Position numbers and translations under genes: made by a program. A stretch of 64,000 nucleotides of DNA from CAVXGU01 sp963761615 (lineage in GTDB: Bacteria > Acidobacteriota > Vicinamibacteria > Vicinamibacterales > CAVVIG01), in assembly GCA_963761615.1 (NCBI GenBank), contig CAVXGU010000003.1, forward strand, positions 1,426,001 through 1,490,000, read 5' to 3'. The notes beneath the pieces were generated by a model. It was not told the DNA's origin. It saw only the letters and a program-made list of their open reading frames with translations, and searched no databases. This document shows, piece by piece, positions 53,759-60,796 of the stretch. Position 1 is the stretch's first letter, and each line of letters starts with the position of its first letter.

Positions 53759-53870
53759 GGGCTCTGGGCTCTCGGCTCTGGGCTCTGGGCTCGGCTCTCG
53801 GCGCTGGGCAGATCACGGCTCAGCGTGACAGCGGGACATGCCGAGAGCCGAGAGCCGAGAGCCCAGAGCC
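53759..53870. repeat. Large imperfect hairpin of GGCTCT/AGAGCC hexamer units
   Basis: Units GGGCTCT, CGGCTCT and GGCTCGG at 53759-53802 face the complementary GCCGAGA and GCCCAGA units at 53840-53870, in a 190-bp gap between two minus-strand genes. It is similar in unit sequence to 9720-9821. It may serve as a terminator or be a dispersed repeat. Confidence 0.6.
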
Positions 53871-53884
53871 CCCGAGAGCTGCCG

Positions 53885-54322
53885 TCAGCGCTTCACCGCG
53901 ATGCCGGTGATCTCGAACTTCCCGTTGGCGAGGAGCGCGCCGGCCTGGATGAACATGCGGGCGGGGAACTCCTTGGTGAAGTAGGTGCGGTAGACGGCGT
54001 TGAAGTCGTTGAACTGCGACTCGTCGGACGTGAAGATCTGCACCAGTACCAGGTCGTCCATCGTCATGCCGGCCTTCTCGAGCGCGCCCTTGACCTGATC
54101 GAGCGCGCTGTGGGCGGCGGCGGCCGTGTCGGCGCCGCGGCCGAGCATGCCGGAGATGTACAGGGTGTCGCCGACCTTCACGGCGCCGCTGAACGGCGAT
54201 CCCGACGTCTCCGACGCCGAGTGGCCGTCGATGTACTGCCGCGCCGTCTGCGCCGACGCGGACGTGCAGAGCCCGATGCCGAGAATGACGCCGAGGACGG
54301 CGACGAGGGTTCGCGAGCGCAT
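53885..54322 (-). CDS. Second exported RidA-family deaminase
   Basis: 145 residues. The signal peptide MRSRTLVAVLGVILGIGLCTSASA is followed by a compact RidA domain: FSGAVKVGDTLYISGMLGRG, ALDQVKGALEKAGMTMDDLV, the catalytic Arg in EFPARMFIQAG (near residue 122) and KFEITGIAV with the conserved Glu. It is closer to canonical RidA in length than the copy at 48657. Export suggests a periplasmic imine-hydrolysing role alongside the amine oxidases; this is inference. Neighbours are an exported protein of unknown function downstream and a divergent SDR gene. Confidence 0.9.
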   Translation of the reverse strand: MRSRTLVAVLGVILGIGLCTSASAQTARQYIDGHSASETSGSPFSGAVKVGDTLYISGMLGRGADTAAAAHSALDQVKGALEKAGMTMDDLVLVQIFTSDESQFNDFNAVYRTYFTKEFPARMFIQAGALLANGKFEITGIAVKR

Positions 54323-54400
54323 GTGACCTCCTCAAAGGCAGCGGCCGGGGCCGCTGCAGAAAACGCAGGGACGCGTAGAATCAGGACGTGAGCGGTAGTG

Positions 54401-54406
54401 TATAAC
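54401..54406 (+). promoter_or_regulatory. Putative -10 element (TATAAC)
   Basis: TATAAC ends 15 bp before ATG 54422 of the SDR gene, in the 99-bp gap between divergent genes. It would give a leader of under 10 nt. Confidence 0.4.
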
Positions 54407-54421
54407 GCGAGGGTGTGTGAG

Positions 54422-55117
54422 ATGGAACCTCGATGTTTCCTCGTGACCGGCGGGAGCCAGGGCATCGGCGAAGCCGTGGTTGAACAGGCCCGGAGGGCGG
54501 GCCACAATGTGGCGTTCACGGGACGCGACAGCGCGCGGCTGGAGGCGGTCGCACGCCGCACCGGCGCGCACGGCCTGCGCGCCGACGTCTCCGCGCCCGC
54601 CGACAACGCGCGGACGGTGGCGTTCTGCCTGGAGCGCCTGGGCCGCGTCGACGTGCTCGTGAACAACGCGGGCTATGCGTATCGCGCCAACATCGGCGAG
54701 ATGGACATGGCCGCGATGAAGGCCGTGTTCGAGACCAACGTCTTCGGCCTCGTCGATTCGACGAACCGGGTCGTGCCCGGGATGAAGGCGCGCGGCGAGG
54801 GCGATATCATCAACCTGGCCTCGACGTCCGGCATGAAGGGCGGCGCCGGCGGCACCGCGTACGGCGGGACCAAGTGGGCCGTACGGGGCATCAGCCAGTC
54901 CTGGCAGGCCGAACTCAGGCCGCACGGCATTCGTGTGGTCTGCATCTGTCCGTCCGAGGTGCAGACGAACTTTGACGGGAAAGTCGGGCGGGACAACCCC
55001 AACAAGTTGTACGCTAGAGATATCGCATCGACGATCATGGCGGCCCTTGACCAGCCGCGGCACGTGCTCTGGCCGGAGATGGCCGTCTTTGCCAACAACC
55101 CGTGGAGGGAGACCTGA
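54422..55117 (+). CDS. Short-chain dehydrogenase/reductase
   Basis: 231 residues from ATG 54422. Classical SDR motifs: cofactor loop TGGSQGIG (9-16), NNAG near residue 81, catalytic Ser in NLASTSG and YGGTK (Tyr-x-x-x-Lys) near residue 145, then ICPSEVQTNF. FTGRDSARL after the second strand, with basic residues, suggests NADP(H). It is cytoplasmic; the substrate is unknown. The CusF-like gene begins 23 bp downstream on the same strand. Confidence 0.9.
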   Translation: MEPRCFLVTGGSQGIGEAVVEQARRAGHNVAFTGRDSARLEAVARRTGAHGLRADVSAPADNARTVAFCLERLGRVDVLVNNAGYAYRANIGEMDMAAMKAVFETNVFGLVDSTNRVVPGMKARGEGDIINLASTSGMKGGAGGTAYGGTKWAVRGISQSWQAELRPHGIRVVCICPSEVQTNFDGKVGRDNPNKLYARDIASTIMAALDQPRHVLWPEMAVFANNPWRET

Positions 55118-55140
55118 CCCACAGGATGGAGGGAGACGAG

Positions 55141-56139
55141 ATGACGCGGAGACGAAGACTTGGTCGGCTGGCGATGGGCGTGGCGGTGGGCCTGTTCGCG
55201 AGTGCGCTCGCCATCCACGCCCAGAACAAAGGCGAACACGCCTTCCGCGGGAAAGTGGAGTCCGTGGACCCGGCGACCAAGACGGTCAGCGTCACCAACG
55301 AGAACATCGAGGGCTGGATGCCCCCGATGACAATGAGTTACAAGGTCGACGACGCGGTGCTGGCCCAGGTGAAGAAGGGCGACGAGATCACGGCGACCGT
55401 CCATGAGGGCGATTTCCAGCACCTGTTCGGCGTCAAGGTGGAGGCGGCCACGGCGGCCGCCCCGGCCGAGGAGCTCCCGCCGCTCTCCTATGCCTGCCCG
55501 TCGAAGGGCGAAGAGGCGGTCATTCTCGACAAGCCCGGCAAGTGTCCGAAGTCGGGCGCGGCTCTCGTGCCGGTTCGCCTCGCCATGGCGTACTCGTGCC
55601 TGAAGGTGGCGCTCTTCATCCGCGACAAGCCCGGCATCTGCCCCATCGACCACACGAAGCTCGTTCCCATCACCGTGGGGCTCTACTTCACCTGCAAGGA
55701 CGACCCGAGCGTGAAGGAGCTCAATCCCGGCAAGTGCAAGGACGGCAGTCCGCGCGTGAAGACGTACGAGCGGCGTCCGCACGGCGACCACAACCCCCGG
55801 CACGGCGGCGCCTTCTTCATGGCGGCCGACCAGTGGCACCACCTCGAGGGCACGCTCGTGCAGCCGAACATCTTCCGCGTGTACTTCTACGACGACATGT
55901 CGCGCCCGCTGGTGCCGAAGGGATTCGCCGCGAGCGTCGCGCCCGCCGACGGCAACGGCACGCAGACGGGGACCGCCGTCGCCCTGACCCACCACCAGGG
56001 GGCGCCGAGCAACTCGCTGGAAGTGGCGGTGAACAAGACGGCCTGGCCCCTCAACTTGAAGATGCACCTCAAGTTCGACCCGACCGATCAGGACCAGCTG
56101 TTCGATTTCACCTTCGCGGACTACTCGAAGGAGCCCTGA
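55141..56139 (+). CDS. Exported CusF-like copper-binding protein fused to heavy-metal-binding domains
   Basis: 332 residues from ATG 55141. The signal peptide ends at HAQ (28). A CusF-like OB domain (36-100) carries EGWMPPMTMSYKV, the Trp/Met cluster that binds Cu(I) in CusF. It is followed by heavy-metal-binding repeats: YACP...KPGKCPKSGAALVP (117-144), YSCLK...KPGICPIDHTKLVP (151-176), and YFTCKDDPS...NPGKCKDGS (182-203). A His-rich segment (RRPHGDHNPRHGG) and a further beta domain complete the protein. It is probably a periplasmic metal chaperone or sensor. No Cus/Cop efflux genes are nearby. Confidence 0.85.
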   Translation: MTRRRRLGRLAMGVAVGLFASALAIHAQNKGEHAFRGKVESVDPATKTVSVTNENIEGWMPPMTMSYKVDDAVLAQVKKGDEITATVHEGDFQHLFGVKVEAATAAAPAEELPPLSYACPSKGEEAVILDKPGKCPKSGAALVPVRLAMAYSCLKVALFIRDKPGICPIDHTKLVPITVGLYFTCKDDPSVKELNPGKCKDGSPRVKTYERRPHGDHNPRHGGAFFMAADQWHHLEGTLVQPNIFRVYFYDDMSRPLVPKGFAASVAPADGNGTQTGTAVALTHHQGAPSNSLEVAVNKTAWPLNLKMHLKFDPTDQDQLFDFTFADYSKEP

Positions 56140-56144
56140 GAAGA

Positions 56145-56199
56145 GGGCGGGTGGGGCAGGTGGGGCGGGTGGGACCTGCCCCACCTGCCCCACCCGCCC
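56145..56199. terminator. Very long perfect hairpin between converging genes
   Basis: A 22-bp perfect stem (56145-56166 with 56178-56199) made of GGGTGGGGCAGGT-type repeating units with an 11-nt loop. It separates the CusF-like gene from the converging PEGA gene and is probably a bidirectional terminator. The internal 7-nt periodicity (GTGGGGC) is unusual. Confidence 0.75.
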
Positions 56200-56207
56200 C
56201 GTTCGGG

Positions 56208-57185
56208 CTACTGCACGAGCTTCACGCCGAGCTTCGTCGTGTTCCCCTCGGTCAACTCCACGTCGGTGCTGAAGGTCCGGTAGCCGTCCTTCCGCACCTC
56301 CAGATGGTGCCAGCCGGGCGGCATGTGGATCGTCAGTTCGTCGCGGCCCAGCAGGCCCTGCCACGCCTCGTTGTCGACGAAGATCTGCGCGTCCGGCGGA
56401 TCCACCCGCAGGTCCAGGATGCCGTAGGGTGATGCCGGCTGCGCCCCGTTCGCCGGCGGCGGCGGTCCGGCCGTCCACTCCGGCGGGAGTGGCTGCGGCG
56501 CGGGCACCGCCCACGGCGCCTCGCTGCGCGCGAGCGGCCGCATCGGGTGCCTGATCTCGAGCGTGTCGCCCCGCGCCACGTAGATTCGCTGGGCGAACCC
56601 TTCGTAGCCGTCGAGGCGCAGCTCGATCTCGTGGTTGCCCGCGGGCACGTAGAGCCGCTGGAAGATGCCGTCGAAGTCGTCGGCGAGGCCCGCGTAGTAC
56701 CCGTCGATGTACACCTCGGTTTCCCGCGGCGTCACCATCGTGCGAATCGCGCCGGCGCTGTAGGTGAGCGACTGATAGTACAGCCCGGGATACGGGTAGA
56801 ACGGTCCGTAGTACGGCCCGTAGTAGAACCCGAAGTAGGGGTGGTAGTAGAAGCCCAGACGCAGACTGACCGGCGGGAAGGCGTACCGCCGCGGGAAGCG
56901 CCAGTAGTCGGGCGGCGTCACGTGGGGCGGAGGCGGCGCCGGCCTGGGCTGGGCGCGCTCGGGCTGGTTCCGCTGGCCCCGGCCCGGCTCGCCGCGCTGC
57001 GGCTCGCTCCGGGGACGGGCGCGGCTGGGCGTCTCGCTGCCGCCCTGGCGCGGCTGAGCCTTCTGCGGCTCGTCGGTTTGCGGCTGGCGGCGCTGCGGGT
57101 CGTCCTGTGCGGCGGCGACGCGGAGTGCCGGCGCGGTCGCCATGGTGATCGCGATCACGGCGGCGGACACGATGGCATGACGCAT
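56208..57185 (-). CDS. Exported PEGA-domain protein
   Basis: 325 residues. Signal peptide of about 26 residues, then a Gln/Arg/Pro-rich stretch (28-88), a Tyr/Pro-rich segment (FYYHPYFGFYYGPYYGPFYP, about 110-130) and two PEGA beta-sandwich domains: 148-215 (TPRETEVYIDGYYAGLADDFDG, LYVPAGNHEIELRLDGYEGF) and 255-325 (LDLRVDPPDAQIFVDNEAW, MPPGWHHLEVRKDGYRTF). PEGA domains are thought to anchor proteins to the cell envelope. It heads a group with two DUF4136 lipoproteins on the same strand. Confidence 0.87.
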   Translation of the reverse strand: MRHAIVSAAVIAITMATAPALRVAAAQDDPQRRQPQTDEPQKAQPRQGGSETPSRARPRSEPQRGEPGRGQRNQPERAQPRPAPPPPHVTPPDYWRFPRRYAFPPVSLRLGFYYHPYFGFYYGPYYGPFYPYPGLYYQSLTYSAGAIRTMVTPRETEVYIDGYYAGLADDFDGIFQRLYVPAGNHEIELRLDGYEGFAQRIYVARGDTLEIRHPMRPLARSEAPWAVPAPQPLPPEWTAGPPPPANGAQPASPYGILDLRVDPPDAQIFVDNEAWQGLLGRDELTIHMPPGWHHLEVRKDGYRTFSTDVELTEGNTTKLGVKLVQ

Positions 57186-57198
57186 GACAGGTTCTCCG

Positions 57199-57744
57199 TT
57201 AGAGGGCAGGCGGAAGCTTCTTCAGGATCCTCGTGACGGCATCGTCGATCTTCCGTTCCATGAACGCCTGATTGTCGATGGCGTTGTCCATCGAGCCCTC
57301 GGCCCACCCGCGCCAGACGAGCGCGTGGGTCCGGGCGTCGACGAAGTCGATGAGCAGCGTCCCCGCGTCGTAGACGTAGGGCTCGCAGCCGGTGCAGGTG
57401 TAGCCGTAGGACGCATCGACCTGGGTGGCGTTGATCTCCTGGTTGATGCTCACGTGGTAGTGGACCAGCAGATCGGGTTGCCCCTGCGTGTGCTTCTCGA
57501 GGCCGCGGCTCGCCAGGTCCCGATCGACGTCCGCCTCCAGGCGGTCCAGGAAGAACGGGTTGTTGTCGAGCCTCGGATCGCCCGTCCGCAGCTGGTCGTC
57601 GGGCGCCCAGCCGTAGGAGTGATAGCGCGAGAAGTCGTTGCCGCGGGCCACGTACGAGCTCACCTGCAGGGTCGCGCAGCCCGCGACGGCCAGCGCCGCG
57701 AGGCCCACGGCCGCGGACCAGTTCCAGCGTCGTGACGGATGCAT
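57199..57744 (-). CDS. DUF4136 lipoprotein
   Basis: 181 residues. Lipobox LAVAGC (Cys near residue 23). The DUF4136 signature follows: DFSRYHSYGWAPDDQLRTGDPRLDNNPFFLDRLEADVD, DLLVHYHVSINQE, LLIDFVDARTHALVWRGWAEG and DDAVTRILKKLPP. A CTGC pair near residue 116 is absent from its neighbour. Envelope lipoprotein of unknown function; 13 bp separate it from the PEGA gene downstream. Confidence 0.88.
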   Translation of the reverse strand: MHPSRRWNWSAAVGLAALAVAGCATLQVSSYVARGNDFSRYHSYGWAPDDQLRTGDPRLDNNPFFLDRLEADVDRDLASRGLEKHTQGQPDLLVHYHVSINQEINATQVDASYGYTCTGCEPYVYDAGTLLIDFVDARTHALVWRGWAEGSMDNAIDNQAFMERKIDDAVTRILKKLPPAL

Positions 57745-57762
57745 GATGCTTCTCCTCGCCGG

Positions 57763-58302
57763 CTACAGCGGCGGAAAGCGCGCCAGCATGCGCGTGACGG
57801 CCTCGTCGATCGTCTTCGCCAGCCGGTCGTGGTTGTCGAGGATACCTGCCAGATCGCGCTGCGCCCACCCGCGCCAGACGACGCGGTTCGTCCGGGCGTC
57901 GACGATGTCGATCACGATCGTGCCCGCCTCGAAGGTGTGCGTCGTCACGGTGGGATTGCCCTGGTAGCCGTAGCCGCGGTTGCGATCGGTGCGATCCACG
58001 TCGATGCGCTCGCTGATGGCGGCGTGGTAGTGAACGAGGAGATCGGGCGATCCCGTCGCGCGCCGGTATCCCTTGGCCTGCAGGGCCTTCTCGACGGCGC
58101 CCTCCAGGTGGTCCTGGAAGAACGGGTCCTTCGCGAGCCTGGGGTCGGAGACCGGCAGTGCGTCCGGGGTGCCCCAGTCGAAGGTGTGGTACTTGGAGAA
58201 ATCAAGCCCGTGCTGCACTTGCGAGCTGACGTTCATCGTCGCGCACGACGTCAGGGCCAGAACGCCCGCGCCAATCGCAACCAGCCGGAGCAGTGACCGC
58301 AT
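57763..58302 (-). CDS. DUF4136 lipoprotein (tandem paralogue)
   Basis: 179 residues from ATG 58302. Lipobox LALTSC (Cys20). It is colinear with the next gene: DFSKYHTFDWGTPDALPVSDPRL, DLLVHYHAAISERID, IVIDIVDARTNRVVWRGWAQRDL and DEAVTRMLARFPPL. The 18-bp gap and shared motifs show a tandem duplication; divergence is substantial, so it is old. Confidence 0.88.
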   Translation of the reverse strand: MRSLLRLVAIGAGVLALTSCATMNVSSQVQHGLDFSKYHTFDWGTPDALPVSDPRLAKDPFFQDHLEGAVEKALQAKGYRRATGSPDLLVHYHAAISERIDVDRTDRNRGYGYQGNPTVTTHTFEAGTIVIDIVDARTNRVVWRGWAQRDLAGILDNHDRLAKTIDEAVTRMLARFPPL

Positions 58303-58445
58303 GTCCGGTACCTCCGCGAGACCACCGTGCGAAACCGATGCCAGGGCGGGTTCGGGCCAGGAACCCCGCCATTGGCCGCCTGAAACGGCGTCTCGTGGAC
58401 ATTCGGGAGGGCGTCGCCGCCGGATTCCCGGCAGCGGGGCGCCCG

Positions 58446-59204
58446 CTACCGGCGCGGCTTCTCGAGCACCCAGACGAAGTTGGGGGAGAGCGGCTCGACG
58501 GCTTCCAGCCAGCGGAGCGGCACTCGCCGGGTGACCGGCGCCAGCTTCGCCAGCCGGGTGAACTGGAACCGGCCCGGGTCCTGGAGCACGCGTGCGGTGT
58601 AGCGATGCACGACGAAGCGCCCGCAGGCGCGCCGCAGCTGGCGGAAGGAGAGATACCGGCAGCCGAACCGCTCGCCCTTGCCGGCGGCACGCACCAGGCG
58701 GTCCGCGATCGCGCGCGGCAGCATGGGCAGCAGCGGCAGGTCGGTACTGATTTTCCCAGAGGACGTACTTGTTGACCGCCGCGAGGAAGCAGCAGCCTCC
58801 GGGTCTCAGCACGCGTTCGAATCTCGGCGAAGAGCGCGGCGGGGTCGTCGAACCAGTAGTACACCTGGTTGCAGACCACGACGTCGAAGGAACCGTCGGG
58901 GAAGCGGAGGTCGGCGCCGCTCATGACCGCGAACTCGACGTTCGGTCGGGTCGACCCGGAATCCGGCGCGTCGGACCGCGTCCTCGTCGACGTCGATGCC
59001 GACGATGGAAGCGGCACGCTCGGCGAGCAGGGACGTGATGACACCCGAGGAGCAGCCGATGTCGAGGACGCGCCGCCCGGCGAGGCCGCCAGGGGCGAGG
59101 TGCGACTCGAGCACCGCGACGACCTGACGACCGACGCGGAGGCGGGCGTCGCGTTCGAGGATGGACGGACTCAGCGCCGAGAACGGTCGATCGGGAGGAT
59201 GCAT
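58446..59204 (-). CDS. SAM-dependent methyltransferase (three frame breaks)
   Basis: Starts at ATG 59204 (MHPPDRPFSALSPSILE). Deleting one base at each of 58960, 58821 and 58743 joins four frame segments into a 251-residue protein. Motif I is GRRVLDIGCSSGVITSLLAE, then VGIDVDED; after the first break, NVEFAVMSGADLRFPDGSFD and NQVYYWFDDPAALFAEI; after the second, the post-motif LRPGGCCFLAAVNKYVLWENQY; after the third, a C-terminal LPMLPRAIADRL and NFVWVLEKPRR. The first two breaks are GATC read as GATTC, the third GTAC read as GTACC. All motifs survive, so I consider the gene functional and the breaks artefactual. Confidence 0.8.
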
Positions 59205-59207
59205 CGA

Positions 59208-59236
59208 TTGACTCGCGAACCTGACAAGAGTACGCT
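59208..59236 (+). promoter_or_regulatory. Promoter of the cupin/DegT/GT4 cassette (TTGACT-N17-TACGCT)
   Basis: TTGACT at 59208-59213 and TACGCT at 59231-59236 with 17-bp spacing. The -10 ends 7 bp before ATG 59244, so the transcript would be leaderless. This supports ATG 59244 rather than 59199. Confidence 0.55.
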
Positions 59237-59243
59237 GAGCCGC

Positions 59244-59672
59244 ATGCCGGAATCGGCCGCCGGGACGATGCAAGTGGAACGGATCGAACAGGATGGCGTG
59301 CTGCTCGCCATCATTGTTCGGGCGGCGCCGGCGCCGGTCAAGACCGTTTTCTACTCCCCCGAGGACGCCCCGCTGCAGATGGGCAACGTCGTGCACCATG
59401 CGGGCGACGTCATCCGTCCTCACACTCACCTCGAAGCCTCGCGCACCGTCGACGCGACCCAGGAAGTCCTCTTCGTCGAGCGGGGGCGCGTGCGCATCAC
59501 GCTGTTTACGCCCGCCGGACGGCAGGCGTACGTCGGCGAGCTCCTTCCCGGCGACAAGGTCCTGCTGGTCCAGGGGGGCCACGGCTTCGAGATGCTCGAG
59601 GACACGGTCTTCTTCGAGGTCAAGCAGGGCCCCTACGCGGGCTACGAGCGCGGCAAGAAGTTTCTTGGATGA
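59244..59672 (+). CDS. Cupin-domain protein of a glycan cassette
   Basis: 142 residues from ATG 59244, no signal peptide. The cupin fold has HHAGDVIRPHTHLEASR (an HxH near residue 66), EVLFVERGRVRITLF and GDKVLLVQGGHGFEML. The family includes small cupins often found next to sugar-nucleotide aminotransferases. It is coupled to the DegT gene by a 4-bp ATGA overlap. A sugar-modifying or binding role is inferred from context only. Confidence 0.83.
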   Translation: MPESAAGTMQVERIEQDGVLLAIIVRAAPAPVKTVFYSPEDAPLQMGNVVHHAGDVIRPHTHLEASRTVDATQEVLFVERGRVRITLFTPAGRQAYVGELLPGDKVLLVQGGHGFEMLEDTVFFEVKQGPYAGYERGKKFLG

Positions 59673-60796
59673 CCATCCCGGTCAACGTTCCCGTCATTGC
59701 GCCGGGAGCGGAGAGCGAAGTCCTCGAGTGCGTCCGCTCGGGCTGGATCTCCTCGACCGGTCCGCACGTCGAGCGGTTCGAGCGCGCGTTCGCTGACTGG
59801 ATCGGCGTTCCCCACGCCATCACGACGACCAACGGGACGAGCGCGCTGCACCTGGCGCTGGCGTCGCTCGGCATCGGACCCGGCGACGAGGTGATCGTGC
59901 CGGCCCTGACGATCGTGTCGTGCGCGCTCGCGGTGCTCTACACCGGCGCACGCCCCGTGTTCGTCGACGTCGAGCGCGCGACGGGCAACCTGGACGTCGC
60001 GCAGGCCGAGCGGGCGATCACGCGGCGGACGCGTGCCGTCATGCCCGTACACCTCTGGGGACAGCCGGTGGACCTGGCACCGCTCAGACGCCTGGCCGCC
60101 CGACACCACCTGCGCGTGGTCGAGGACGCCGCCGAGGCGCACGGTGCGACCTATCGCGGCCGGAAGGTGGGCGCGTGGGGTGACGCGGGCTGCTTCAGCT
60201 TCTACGCCAACAAGATTGTCACGACGGGCGAGGGCGGCATGGTCGTCACGCGGAACGCGCGCCTGGCACGGCGGGCGCGCCTGCTGCGGGATCTGGCGCA
60301 CTCGCCCCGGCGGCGCTTCGTGCACGACGAGATCGGCTTCAACTACCGGATGACCGCGCTGCAGGCGGCGCTGGGCCTGGCGCAACTGCGCGACGTGGAC
60401 ACCTACCTGGCGACGAAGCGCTGGATGGCGGACGAGTACGCACGTCAGCTGCAGGATGTCCCCGGACTGACGCTCCCGACCGAGTTGCCGGAGCGGACGC
60501 ACGTCCACTGGATGTACGCCGTCGTCGTCGAGGACGAATTCGGGATGACCCGCGACCGGCTGCAGGTCCACCTGCGGCAGGCGGGCATCGACACCCGGAC
60601 CTTCTTCGTGCCGCTGCACCGCCAGCCCGTGCTCCGCGCGCTCGGCCTCGGCGGCAGGCGCCGGCTGCCGGTCTCGGAGGATTTGTCCAGGCGCGGGTTG
60701 TACCTGCCGAGCGGCCTGGCCATCACGCAGGCGCAGATCGACGAGGTCTGCGCCGCGGTGCGGCGCGCGGCCCGCCGACGCCGCACGGCGCGTTGA
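59669..60796 (+). CDS. DegT/DnrJ/EryC1/StrS aminotransferase (perosamine-synthase-like)
   Basis: 375 residues, start overlapping the cupin stop (ATGA). PLP-dependent sugar aminotransferase motifs: SGWISSTGPHVERFE, TTTNGTSALHLALASLGI, DEVIVPALTIVSCALAVLYTG, VVEDAAEAHGA (PLP-binding Asp) and the Schiff-base Lys in FSFYANKIVTTGEGG near residue 182, then GFNYRMTALQAALGLAQL. It is most like GDP-perosamine or related keto-sugar aminotransferases, which make amino sugars for surface polysaccharides. No nucleotide-sugar dehydratase is adjacent. Confidence 0.92.
   Translation: MTIPVNVPVIAPGAESEVLECVRSGWISSTGPHVERFERAFADWIGVPHAITTTNGTSALHLALASLGIGPGDEVIVPALTIVSCALAVLYTGARPVFVDVERATGNLDVAQAERAITRRTRAVMPVHLWGQPVDLAPLRRLAARHHLRVVEDAAEAHGATYRGRKVGAWGDAGCFSFYANKIVTTGEGGMVVTRNARLARRARLLRDLAHSPRRRFVHDEIGFNYRMTALQAALGLAQLRDVDTYLATKRWMADEYARQLQDVPGLTLPTELPERTHVHWMYAVVVEDEFGMTRDRLQVHLRQAGIDTRTFFVPLHRQPVLRALGLGGRRRLPVSEDLSRRGLYLPSGLAITQAQIDEVCAAVRRAARRRRTAR

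Noticed and set aside
59199..59243. ATG 59199 as start of the cupin gene
   Set aside because: It would overlap the start of the divergent methyltransferase and lie upstream of a well-spaced promoter; 59244 fits better.
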